Below the pieces are notes generated by a model, which saw only the letters and a program-made list of their open reading frames with translations, was not told where the DNA came from and did not search any database. Source: Nostocoides jenkinsii Ben 74 (GTDB lineage Bacteria; Actinomycetota; Actinomycetes; Actinomycetales; Dermatophilaceae). Taken from it: DNA of 41,201 nucleotides. Positions within the stretch are counted from its first letter, which is position 1, and every line of letters starts with the position of its first letter. Location: positions 1,810,300 to 1,851,500 of the forward strand of contig NZ_HF571038.1 of assembly GCF_001046875.1 (NCBI RefSeq). Direction: 5' to 3'. This document shows positions 1 through 7,411 of the stretch, piece by piece. The position numbers and the translations under genes were made by a program.

Positions 1-28
1 CGTCGGCGCAGCGCGAGGTGATGGTCAT
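1..28 (-). CDS. Possible 5' end of pth (peptidyl-tRNA hydrolase), cut by the window edge
   Basis: An ATG at 28-26, eight bases after the rplY stop, opens a frame that runs off the window after nine codons (MTITSRCAD). In many actinobacteria pth directly follows rplY on the same strand, so this is the position where pth would begin. Nine codons carry no family signature; the call rests on gene order only. Confidence 0.3.
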
Positions 29-36
29 TGCTGGTC

Positions 37-702
37 CTACTCGGCACCACCAGCCTCGTCGGTGGCGGCGGCCGCCTCGGCGGTCTCCTCGCCGACGGGC
101 TCCTCGTGCTCGATGCCCGCCTCGGACTCCGCGTCGGCCAACTCGGCGTCCAGGACTTCCTGCGAGATCATCGCAGCAACGTTGACGACCAGCGTCTCGC
201 CGTCGGTGACCAAGGTCACGCCCTCGGGGAGGGCCAAGGCGGACGCGTGGATCTGGGTTCCGGCCGTGGCGCCCTCGATGTCGACGACGATCGACTCGGG
301 GATGTGGGTGGCCTCGCACTCGACCTGGACGGTGGCGGACTCGACCGTGACGACGGTCTCCGGGCCCGCTTCACCCTCGGTGTGAACGGCGACATCCACG
401 GTGACCTTCTCGCCCTTGCGGACGATGACCAGGTCGACGTGCTCGATGATCGGCTTGATCGGGTTGCGCTGCACGTCCTTGGCAAGGGCGAGTTGCTCCT
501 TGCCGTCGATGTCGAGGGTGAGCAGGGCGTTGGCGTGCTTGAGCGCCATCATCGCGTCATGGCCCGGCATCGTGATGTGCACGGGCTGGGTGCCGTGGCC
601 GTAAAGAACGGCGGGAACCTTGCCGGCACGGCGTACGCGGCGGGCAGCGCCCTTGCCGAACTCCGTGCGCAGTTCGACGGTGAGGTGGTTGTGGTTGGAC
701 AA
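37..702 (-). CDS. rplY: 50S ribosomal protein L25/general stress protein Ctc
   Basis: A 221-residue protein of the long L25/Ctc (TL5) type, which binds 5S rRNA in the large ribosomal subunit. Residues 1-95 form the L25 domain (VELRTEFGKGAARR, then PAVLYGHG, then VQRNPIKPIIEHVDL). Residues 100-185 form the C-terminal beta domain (HIPESIVVDIEGATAG, ALPEGVTLV). The last ~35 residues are an acidic Glu/Ala tail that is common in actinobacterial forms. The ATG at 702 has an AGGAG about 16 bases upstream, a little far for a ribosome site. It lies downstream of prs and glmU on the same strand, the usual glmU-prs-rplY-pth order, but the 325-bp gap from prs suggests it has its own promoter. Confidence 0.97.
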   Translation of the reverse strand: MSNHNHLTVELRTEFGKGAARRVRRAGKVPAVLYGHGTQPVHITMPGHDAMMALKHANALLTLDIDGKEQLALAKDVQRNPIKPIIEHVDLVIVRKGEKVTVDVAVHTEGEAGPETVVTVESATVQVECEATHIPESIVVDIEGATAGTQIHASALALPEGVTLVTDGETLVVNVAAMISQEVLDAELADAESEAGIEHEEPVGEETAEAAAATDEAGGAE

Positions 703-970
703 GACAAACTCCTAGGCAGTCCGGCAGACACAGTCAGCCGTTGTCGTGGGCGGTGGGCCTAGACGAGCGGCGCGTGGCGGCGCGTCATCGAGCACCACCG
801 CGTCGATCACGGGACGGCGCTGACGCGCCGACACCCTCGCCGAGGCTTTGACCCAATGCTACCGGGGAGCAACCCAGGGGAAGAAATCGGCCCCCGTCGC
901 CCGTCCGCGTCGCGGATTTGCCCCGGTCACGCCCGGTCGCGAAACTCCCGGACGGGACTTAGGCCCAGAC
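703..970. other. Intergenic stretch between prs and rplY
   Basis: No gene is visible. On the minus strand it should carry the rplY promoter; a TAGCAT hexamer (rc of 856-861) is a possible -10, but I see no convincing -35. The prs-proximal side is taken up by the dispersed repeat listed separately. Confidence 0.4.
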
Positions 971-1023
971 GGGGTCCTCGCGAAGTACCGGAGTGAGCTT
1001 GCGAGCGAGGAAACTTCGTGGGG
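971..1023 (-). repeat. Dispersed intergenic repeat, copy 1 (after prs)
   Basis: Read in the direction of prs, this begins four bases after the prs stop with ACCCCACGAAGTT and ends TACTTCGCGAGGACCCC. The same block, in the same orientation relative to its upstream gene, follows the CPBP gene at 18284-18335. The outer arms ACTTCGTGGGG and CCTCGCGAAGT pair over 11 positions with G-U wobbles, and the middle is rich in CGAGC/GCTCG. It resembles a REP-type or terminator-like palindromic element. No T-tract follows. Confidence 0.7.
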
Positions 1024-1027
1024 TGTC

Positions 1028-2005
1028 TCAGGCCTTTCCGCCGAAGAGCGAGGTGACCGAGCCGTCCTCGAAGACCGCGCGCACCGCCTCGGCGATGAGC
1101 GGGCCGATCGACAAGACGGTGAGCTTCTCGAAGTACTTGTCCTCGGCGATGGGCAAGGTGTTGGTGACGATGACTTCGGTGACGCTGGAGGAGGTCAGCC
1201 GCTCGATGGCCGGGTCGGAGAAGATCGCGTGCGTGGCAGCGATCACGACGCCCGCGGCGCCCGCCCCGACCAGCGCGTCCGCGGCCTTGACGATCGTGCC
1301 CGCGGTGTCGATCATGTCGTCGACCAAGATGCAGAGCCGGCCGGCGACGTCACCGACGACGCGGTTGGCGATCGACTCATTGGGCCGGGTGATGTCGCGC
1401 GTCTTGTGGATGAAGGCCAATGGCGCATTGCCGAGCCGGCGTGACCACTGCTCCGCGACCTTGATCCGCCCGGCGTCCGGGGAGACCACGGCCAGGGACT
1501 GCGCGCCATACTTCTTGCCGACGTAATCGCACAGGGTGGGCAGCGCCATCAGGTGGTCGACCGGACCGTCAAAGAAGCCCTGGATCTGGTCGGTGTGCAG
1601 GTCCACCGCCATCAGCCGGTCGGCGCCGGCGGTCTTGAACAGGTCGGCCATCAGCCGGGCCGAGATCGGCTCGCGCCCCCGGTGCTTCTTGTCCTGGCGG
1701 GCGTAGCCATAGAACGGCAGCACCACCGAGATGCGCTTGGCGGAGGCGCGTTTGAGCGCGTCGACCATGATCAACTGCTCCATGATCGCCTCGTTGATGG
1801 GCGCCGCATGGCTTTGGATGACGAAGGCGTCACACCCGCGCACGGACTCCTCATAACGCACGAAGATCTCGCCATTGGCGAAGTCGAAGACCTGGGTGGG
1901 CACCGGCTTGGTGCCGAGGATCCGCGCGACCTCGTGGGACAACTCGCTGTTGACGCGCCCGGCGAAGACCATCAGGGTTTTGCGCGTCTTCTTCTGGATG
2001 CCCAT
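1028..2005 (-). CDS. prs: Ribose-phosphate pyrophosphokinase (PRPP synthetase)
   Basis: A 325-residue enzyme that transfers pyrophosphate from ATP to ribose 5-phosphate, giving PRPP for nucleotide, histidine, tryptophan and NAD synthesis. Visible class I features, in order: FANGEIFVRYEESVRGCDAF near residue 45, the loop region FYGYARQDKKHRGREPISA near 100, the metal-binding VDLHTDQIQGFF near 140, and the PRPP-binding loop ILVDDMIDTAGT near 235. Length is normal for the family. The start follows the glmU stop by 9 bp, so the two are probably cotranscribed; GlmU and PRPP synthesis are commonly linked in this order in actinobacteria. A dispersed palindromic repeat lies right after its stop codon. 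Confidence 0.97.
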   Translation of the reverse strand: MGIQKKTRKTLMVFAGRVNSELSHEVARILGTKPVPTQVFDFANGEIFVRYEESVRGCDAFVIQSHAAPINEAIMEQLIMVDALKRASAKRISVVLPFYGYARQDKKHRGREPISARLMADLFKTAGADRLMAVDLHTDQIQGFFDGPVDHLMALPTLCDYVGKKYGAQSLAVVSPDAGRIKVAEQWSRRLGNAPLAFIHKTRDITRPNESIANRVVGDVAGRLCILVDDMIDTAGTIVKAADALVGAGAAGVVIAATHAIFSDPAIERLTSSSVTEVIVTNTLPIAEDKYFEKLTVLSIGPLIAEAVRAVFEDGSVTSLFGGKA

Positions 2006-2014
2006 GTTGGTGGC

Positions 2015-3481
2015 TTAGGCCTTTCCCGTCTCGGCATTGGTTCGGGATTCAGCATTGGTTCGGGCTTCAGCCGCGGCGATCGCCGTGGCCGTCCCGGGCC
2101 GGGCCCGCTCCACCCAGCCGTCGACATTGCGCTGCTTCGTCCGCGCCACCGCGATCTGCCCGGGATCGACGTCGCCGGTCAGCGTGGTCCCGGCGCCGAC
2201 ATAGGCGCCATCGGCGACCGTGACCGGTGCGACGATGACCGAGTTGGAGCCCACGAAACTGTGGCGGCCGATCGTGGTGTGCGCCTTCTTCACGCCGTCG
2301 TAGTTCGCGAAGATCGTGCCGGCCCCGATATTGGCGCCCTCGCCGATCGTGGCGTCGCCGCAATAGGTGAGGTGGGGGACCTTGGCCTTTGGTCCGATCT
2401 TGGCGTTCTTGGTCTCGACGAAGCCGCCGATCTTGCCGCCGGCGCCCAGCTCGGTGCCCGGCCGCAGGTAGCTGAACGGACCGACGCTGGCTCCCTCACC
2501 GACGACCGCGAGGTCAAGTTCGGCGCGGCGAACATGGGCGCGCGGGCCGATCTCACTGTCCCGCGCGGTGACTTCTGGCCCGACGATCGCCTCGGCGCCG
2601 ATCGTCGTGGCGCCCAGCAACTGGGTGCCGGGCAGGATGGTGGTGTCCTGGCCGATCGTGACGTCCACATCGATCCAGGTCGTGGCCGGGTCGACGATCG
2701 TGACCCCGGCGCGCATCCACTTGGCGGCCTGCCGCTCGTTGAGGATGCGCCCCAGCTCGGCGAGCTGCACGCGGTCGTTGACTCCCTCGGACTGCCAGAC
2801 GTCGTCACAGGAGTATGCCGCGACGCCGGCCCCGTCGCTGCGCGCGATCCCGAGGACGTCCGTGAGGTACTTCTCCGCCTGCGCGTTGTCGGTGGTCACT
2901 CGGGTCAGGGCCGAGCGCAGGACGGCGGCGTCGAAGGCGTAGATCCCCGAATTGATCTCGCGGATGGCGAGTTGCTCGGCGGTCGCGTCCTTGTGCTCCA
3001 CGATCGCCTGCACGCTGCCATCCCCGGCGCGCACGATCCGCCCGTAACCGCTCGGGTCCGGCCGGACGGCCGTCATGACGGTCACGGCGCTACCAGCCCC
3101 CTCGTGCGCCGCAATGAGCCCACGCAAGGTCTCGCCGGTGAGGAGGGGGACATCGCCATACGTCACGAGGACAGTGCCGGCCAGGTCCGCGGGGAGGGCC
3201 GCCAACGCACACTCGGTCGCTCGACCGGTCCCCTTGATGTCGTCCTGGTCAGCGACGAGGGCGGCTGCGTCCACCTCGCCGACGTGGCCCGCCACGCGGT
3301 CGCGATCGTGGCGAACGACGACGACCAGATGCTCGGGGCCGGTGTCTCGTGCGGCAGCGATCGCATGCCCGAGGAGACTGCGTCCGCCGATCCGGTGGAG
3401 CACCTTGGGGAGGGTCGACTTCATCCGCGTCCCCTCGCCGGCGGCGAGGATGATGACGGCGGCGGGTCGGGTGTCGGTCAT
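2015..3481 (-). CDS. glmU: Bifunctional N-acetylglucosamine-1-phosphate uridyltransferase / glucosamine-1-phosphate acetyltransferase
   Basis: A 488-residue cytoplasmic enzyme that makes UDP-GlcNAc for peptidoglycan: acetylation of GlcN-1-P, then uridylyl transfer. The N-terminal nucleotidyltransferase domain has the signature ILAAGEGTRMKSTLPKVLH at about residues 9-27 and DVPLLTGETL near 105. The C-terminal left-handed beta-helix acyltransferase begins near 255 (TTWIDVDVTIGQDTTI), with the acetyl-CoA region RPGTELG, FVETKNAKIG, HLTYCGD and NYDG. An in-frame start at 3523 is possible, but it lies inside a TAGCAT -10-like hexamer (rc of 3522-3527), and GGGAG precedes the ATG at 3481, so 3481 is preferred. 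It is 9 bp upstream of prs. Confidence 0.97.
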   Translation of the reverse strand: MTDTRPAAVIILAAGEGTRMKSTLPKVLHRIGGRSLLGHAIAAARDTGPEHLVVVVRHDRDRVAGHVGEVDAAALVADQDDIKGTGRATECALAALPADLAGTVLVTYGDVPLLTGETLRGLIAAHEGAGSAVTVMTAVRPDPSGYGRIVRAGDGSVQAIVEHKDATAEQLAIREINSGIYAFDAAVLRSALTRVTTDNAQAEKYLTDVLGIARSDGAGVAAYSCDDVWQSEGVNDRVQLAELGRILNERQAAKWMRAGVTIVDPATTWIDVDVTIGQDTTILPGTQLLGATTIGAEAIVGPEVTARDSEIGPRAHVRRAELDLAVVGEGASVGPFSYLRPGTELGAGGKIGGFVETKNAKIGPKAKVPHLTYCGDATIGEGANIGAGTIFANYDGVKKAHTTIGRHSFVGSNSVIVAPVTVADGAYVGAGTTLTGDVDPGQIAVARTKQRNVDGWVERARPGTATAIAAAEARTNAESRTNAETGKA

Positions 3482-3565
3482 GGTCGCGGGGCTCCCATTG
3501 CTGGTCCGAAGCGGTCGCGTCATGCTACCCGGACCCCTTGGGCGGCCCGGTCCCGCGGGGGCGCC

Positions 3566-5136
3566 TCAGTCGGTTTTGACGTCGTAGTTGCCAGTGGTGC
3601 CGACGGTCCACACTGCCGAGGCGAAGGCCGTCAGGAGGTCTTCGGGGTTGCGGGCGCTCGCCGTGATGCCGTGCACCTGCATGGCGATGCGGCCGAGCGC
3701 GCACAATCACGAGGTTCTGGGTGTTGTCGATGTAGTTCTTGCGGGCGGACTCGAAGGCGGCCGCGATCGTGTCGTAAAGGCCCGTGTCGCCGCGCATCAG
3801 CGTGCCGATCGAGTTGACGGCCTGGGTCAGCGCGACGCGCTGGCTGCCCGAATCCTTGGCGGACCCCCAGGGTGGCGACCAACTGTTCGTAGTCGCGCCC
3901 GCCGGGACGGCGGTCGCTGGAGAAGACCCACAGGCCGGCGCGAGCGTTGTCGGGAATGCGCGAGGTCGTCTCGTTGACTGCGTCGATGGCTCGCTCGATG
4001 CGGGTCTGGTCGCCCGACTTCTCGACCATCGATCCCGAGACGTCCACGACATTGAGGATCGAGACCTTGCGGGTGATCCACTGCATGTCGCTCAGGAGCC
4101 GGACGAGGGTCTTGGTGCCGATCTGCGGCGCGGTGCCGGGCAGCACGACCGGGACGCCCGGGACGAGCTCGGCCGCCACCTTGCCGTCGGCCGAGCGGAA
4201 GCCTGCCGCCGTGAACGCCTTGGTCGCCGCGTCGGTGGTGAGGGCCGTCTCCAGCGCGCTGAACGCGTCGGCGTCCGTGGTGCTCTGGTCGAACCGGACG
4301 AGGGTGTAGTTCATCATCGGCGCGCCCTCGTTGGGTGTCATCGCCGAGATGGGGGCGGCCGTGTGCGCGGTGTTCCACGCCCGGATCTGCTGCTCCGTCG
4401 TGGGGAAGGCCCGCGCCGTGGAGGTGTTGGAAGAACGCTCGAAGGACGCCGCGACCGGCACCTGCGCACGCACGATCTCGAAGAACGGCTCGCTGACGGC
4501 CTGCTCGCCGCCCGGGAGATTGGCGAACATCTGCCAGACCGCGGTGAACGCCAGCGCCGCAGGGGCGTACTCGCCGGGGGCCGCCGCGGAGAGCTGCAGC
4601 TTGGCCAGAGCGTCGATCCAGTTGTGCGGGCCGGTGGTGTCTGCGTTGGCGAGGGAGGCGGGGACGGCAAGGACCACCGGGGTGCTGGCGAAGCCCGGCC
4701 GACGGACGCGGCCGCGAGGTCGGTGTCGTCGGCGCGACGCTCGTTGTAGACCGACAGCCACACTGCGGCCGGTGATCCACGCGTCAGGGTGCACCGTGCC
4801 CGCGGACGACTGCTCCAAGAACGCGAGCGAGGAAGCCGTGGTGACCTTGACGTTGTGGCAACCGAGCTTGGGACCGACGGTCTCGGTGACGATCGAGGCC
4901 ACCTCGGCGGGCGCCACGATCTGATAGTCACCGCAATTGCTGGCGCTGCCACTTGCCGACCCGCTGGCCGACGCACTCACGCCGCCGCTGTTCTTGGCCT
5001 GGTTGTGCGAGCTGTCTCGGTTGCCGAAGAGCTTCGTGCCGACGAAGACGAGCGCCAGCACGAACAAGGCGACGAGAATCAGGACCGGCGCGTTGGACCG
5101 CTTGGCCGCGTGCTTCCCCTCGAAATGGTTGGTGAC
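3566..5136 (-). pseudogene. Decayed VWA-domain/substrate-binding exported protein
   Basis: Homology-like text runs through three frames. A membrane anchor (APVLILVALFVLALVFVG, about 5101-5048) is followed by an extracellular solute-binding-like region (HPDAWITGRS). The frame changes near 4760, continues as VWLSVYNERRADDTD, and returns near 4695 at PGFASTPVVLAVP. A VWA MIDAS motif (NVVDVSGSM, about 4056-4030) lies in the main frame. The frame changes again at a G5 run near 3863-3867 (SAKDSGSQRVALTQAV) and once more near 3700 (ALGRIAMQVHGITASARNPE), ending in a TGA at 3566-3568. At the last break the stretch that normally holds the TDG motif seems missing, suggesting a real internal deletion. 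No ATG/GTG start is in frame upstream. It is co-oriented with glmU, 43 bp away from the glmU stop-distal end's start side. Function is presumed lost. Confidence 0.75.
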
Positions 5137-5231
5137 TGCCCGGCTTGGCGGGCGTGAATGGGAAGTATCGAACGCACCGCCGACAGCCTCCCAGCGCGCG
5201 AGCCGCGCTCAGCGGAGACGCCGAACTGCTG

Positions 5232-5310
5232 CTCCCCGGGTTGGAATCGAACCAACGTCGCTAATCCTGATTCAAAGTCAGGCGGGCCCTGCCAGCAGAC
5301 CAACCGGGGA
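5232..5310 (-). tRNA. tRNA-Gln (anticodon UUG)
   Basis: Read on the minus strand: acceptor arm TCCCCGG (5310-5304) pairs fully with CCGGGGA (5239-5233), and the discriminator base is G, as usual for tRNA-Gln. The anticodon stem CCTGA/TCAGG encloses loop CTTTGAA, giving anticodon TTG. The T arm is GTTGG-TTCGATT-CCAAC. The 3' CCA is not encoded. The variable region between TCAGG and GTTGG is about 9 nt, longer than the usual 4-5 for this tRNA. A tRNA-Gln upstream of glmU is a typical actinobacterial arrangement. Confidence 0.93.
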
Positions 5311-5413
5311 ACGCGAGTGAGACGCGCGGGAGCCAAGCCTAAGCCCTGCTGCGAGAATGGACGTCGTGAGACAGGCGCGAGGGTCGGGGCGCAGGGGCCA
5401 GGGACGAGCCCGG

Positions 5414-6013
5414 ATGACCGGCACCGAGCGACGCGCCCAACTAATCGAGGTGGGCCGCGCCCTCTTTGCCGAGCGCGGGTTCGAAGGCACGAGCGTCGAA
5501 GAGATCGCGATGCGGGCAGAGGTGTCGAAGCCGGTTGTCTATGAGCACTTCGGCGGCAAAGAAGGTCTGTATGCCGTGGTCGTCGATCGCGAGATCGCCG
5601 ACCTCACGTCGCGGATCACCACGGCCCTCGCCTCCACCGGCGGCGCCCGCGATCTGATCGAGCGGGCGGCCCTCGCCTTGTTGGATTATGTCGAGGGGAG
5701 CACCGACGGTTTCCGCATCCTGGTGCGCGACTCACCGCCGGGGCAGCAGACGGGCAACTTCGCCAGCCTGATGAGCGATGTCGCCTCGCAGGTCGAGCAC
5801 TTGCTGGCCCAGCAGTTCACGGCCCGCAATCTCGACGCCCGCGCCGCCCCGATGTACGCCCAGATGCTCGTCGGCATGGTCGCGCTGACGGGGCAGTGGT
5901 GGATGGACCAACGAACCTTCAAGAAGACCGAGGTCGCGGCGCATCTGGTCAATCTCGCGTGGAACGGCCTGACCGGAATGGAGGCGTCACCCACGCTCAC
6001 CCGCACGCCCTGA
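5414..6013 (+). CDS. TetR/AcrR-family transcriptional regulator
   Basis: About 199 residues from the ATG at 5414; an ATG at 5357 would add 19 Arg/Gly-rich residues that look non-native. The N-terminal HTH is clear: ERRAQLIEVGRALFAERG, then TSVEEIAMRAEVSKPVVYEHFGGKEGLYAVV (residues about 5-55). The C-terminal ligand domain includes LLDYVEGSTDGFRILVRDSP and GQWWMDQRTFKK. It lies between tRNA-Gln and tam and transcribes away from the tRNA; a TetR gene here is common in relatives. Target genes and ligand cannot be read from the sequence. I saw no clear palindrome directly upstream. Confidence 0.9.
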   Translation: MTGTERRAQLIEVGRALFAERGFEGTSVEEIAMRAEVSKPVVYEHFGGKEGLYAVVVDREIADLTSRITTALASTGGARDLIERAALALLDYVEGSTDGFRILVRDSPPGQQTGNFASLMSDVASQVEHLLAQQFTARNLDARAAPMYAQMLVGMVALTGQWWMDQRTFKKTEVAAHLVNLAWNGLTGMEASPTLTRTP

Positions 6014-6043
6014 ACCGAGCGGTTGCCGGGCGTTCGCCGGGCG

Positions 6044-6844
6044 TCACGCCTTCTGCGCCACCGCGAAGGTGCGCCGGAACGGCAGGACGACCCCGACGGC
6101 CGTGCGAGGGTAGGCCTCGCGGAGGCGCGCGGCATACGGCTCCACGAAAGCCGCCCGCTCCGCGGGATCGGTGAGCACTTCCAAGACCGGGCGCAGCCCG
6201 GTCGCGCGCACCCACTCCAGCACCGGATCGTCGGACTCCCCCGCCCGGTCCAGGACATGCAGATAGGTGGTCTGCCACACGTCTGCCCGCAGGCCGGCGC
6301 GCTCCAGGAGTTGCAGATAGGTCGTTGCCTCGGCGCTCGCCGGGCGGCGCAGTGCCTGGGCCAGGTCCGCGGATCGAGGATGCTCGCGGGCGACTTCCCG
6401 CATGAGGGCGTGGCTGGGGGCGTCGAAGTTGGCCGGCACCTGGATCGCCAACCAACCGGCGGGAGCCAGCCCCTCGGCCCACTCGGTCAGCAACTCCAAA
6501 TGCCGCGGGATCCACTGGAGTGTGGCATTGCTCACGATGACGTCGGGCGGGCCGTCGATCGAAGTGACGTCCCAGTCCGTGAGATCGGCTTCTCGCCACT
6601 CGACCCGGTCGGCACCAGGGAGAGACGCCGCCTTCGCCAGCATCTGCGGCGAGGAGTCCACGCCGACGACGCGGGCCTGTGGCCATCGCTCCGCCAGGGC
6701 CAGCGTCAGGGGGCCATTGCCGCACCCCAGGTCCAGAACCAGTCCCGGCGAGGCCGCACCCACCTGCGCGAGCAGGTCGCCGAACGGACGGCTGCGTTCG
6801 TCAGAGAACAGCGCGTACTGCTGCGGATCCCAGGTCGTCGACAT
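6044..6844 (-). CDS. tam: Trans-aconitate 2-methyltransferase
   Basis: About 266 residues. A class I SAM-dependent methyltransferase that methylates trans-aconitate, an inhibitor of aconitase formed spontaneously from cis-aconitate. The start at 6844 gives the family-like N-terminus MSTTWDPQQYALFSDERSRPF, with GGAAGG 8 bases upstream; an in-frame ATG at 6865 would add seven residues. SAM motif I is VLDLGCGNGPLTLALAERWP (about residues 35-54), followed by VVGVDSSPQML, and the post-motif region is DVIVSNATLQWIPRH. The C-terminal half (TYLHVLDRAGESDDPVLEWVRATGLRPVL) is typical of Tam. It is divergent from a MarR gene, the arrangement known for tam and tamR in Streptomyces coelicolor. Confidence 0.93.
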   Translation of the reverse strand: MSTTWDPQQYALFSDERSRPFGDLLAQVGAASPGLVLDLGCGNGPLTLALAERWPQARVVGVDSSPQMLAKAASLPGADRVEWREADLTDWDVTSIDGPPDVIVSNATLQWIPRHLELLTEWAEGLAPAGWLAIQVPANFDAPSHALMREVAREHPRSADLAQALRRPASAEATTYLQLLERAGLRADVWQTTYLHVLDRAGESDDPVLEWVRATGLRPVLEVLTDPAERAAFVEPYAARLREAYPRTAVGVVLPFRRTFAVAQKA

Positions 6845-6875
6845 CCCACTACCTTCCGTCGGCAAAGTCTCTCGA

Positions 6876-6892
6876 CGTCAAGATACTTGACG
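6876..6892. promoter_or_regulatory. Inverted repeat, likely TamR operator, between tam and tamR
   Basis: CGTCAAG-ATA-CTTGACG is a perfect 7-bp inverted repeat with a 3-bp centre in the 63-bp divergent spacer. On the plus strand it lies just upstream of TACCAT (6895-6900), which stands 7 nt before the tamR ATG and fits a leaderless -10. On the minus strand it contains TATCTT, a possible tam -10. A repressor here would cover both promoters. TamR/UrtR-type MarR proteins bind palindromes of this kind. Confidence 0.75.
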
Positions 6893-6907
6893 GCTACCAT
6901 TTTGGGA

Positions 6908-7408
6908 ATGGACGCCCGGCCGCACCCCGACGACGTCGACGCCATCGTCGCCGCGTGGCAGCGGGAGCGTCCCGATCTCGACGTCTCCCCCCTGCAGGTC
7001 CTCTCCCGCGTCTCCCGCATCGCTCGCCGACTGGAGCAGGACAGGGGGGTGGCCTTCGCGGCATACGGGCTGGAGTCGTGGGAGTTCGACGTCCTGAGCG
7101 CGCTGCGGCGGGCGGGAACGCCATACGAACTCTCCCCCGGGCAACTCGCCGAGGAGACCCTGGTGACCTCGGGGACCATGACCAATCGCATCGACCGTCT
7201 CCAGGCCAAGGGGCTGGTGCGGCGATCTCCGTCGCGGCGCGATCGGCGCGGCGTCATCGTGACGTTGACGACGCAGGGGCGCGAGCACGTCGACGGGGCC
7301 ATGATCGGCCTCCTCGCCCACGAGAAGGATCTACTGCGCGGCCTGAACGATGCCGACCGGGCGCAGCTCGCCACGCTGCTGCGGGGTCTCGGCGCCCAAC
7401 TCGACTGA
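6908..7408 (+). CDS. tamR: MarR-family regulator, TamR-like
   Basis: 166 residues from the ATG at 6908, seven bases after a TACCAT -10-like hexamer, so the mRNA is probably leaderless. The winged-helix domain spans about residues 40-125: FAAYGLESWEFDVLSALRRAG, ELSPGQLAEETLVTSGTMTNRIDRL (recognition helix), then the wing GLVRRSPSRRDRRGVIVTLT. The N-terminal helix extension (HPDDVDAIVAAWQRERPDLDVSPL) matches the UrtR/TamR subgroup, which has an extra helix and binds anionic ligands. In S. coelicolor TamR senses citrate and aconitates and controls tam and aconitase. The assignment is inferred from gene order, the N-terminal extension and the operator; ligand residues were not checked. Confidence 0.85.
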   Translation: MDARPHPDDVDAIVAAWQRERPDLDVSPLQVLSRVSRIARRLEQDRGVAFAAYGLESWEFDVLSALRRAGTPYELSPGQLAEETLVTSGTMTNRIDRLQAKGLVRRSPSRRDRRGVIVTLTTQGREHVDGAMIGLLAHEKDLLRGLNDADRAQLATLLRGLGAQLD

Positions 7409-7411
7409 ACG

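Noticed and set aside
1553-3817. Long open frame on the strand opposite glmU
   Set aside because: High-GC antisense shadow; glmU on the other strand has full family motifs, and this frame has none.
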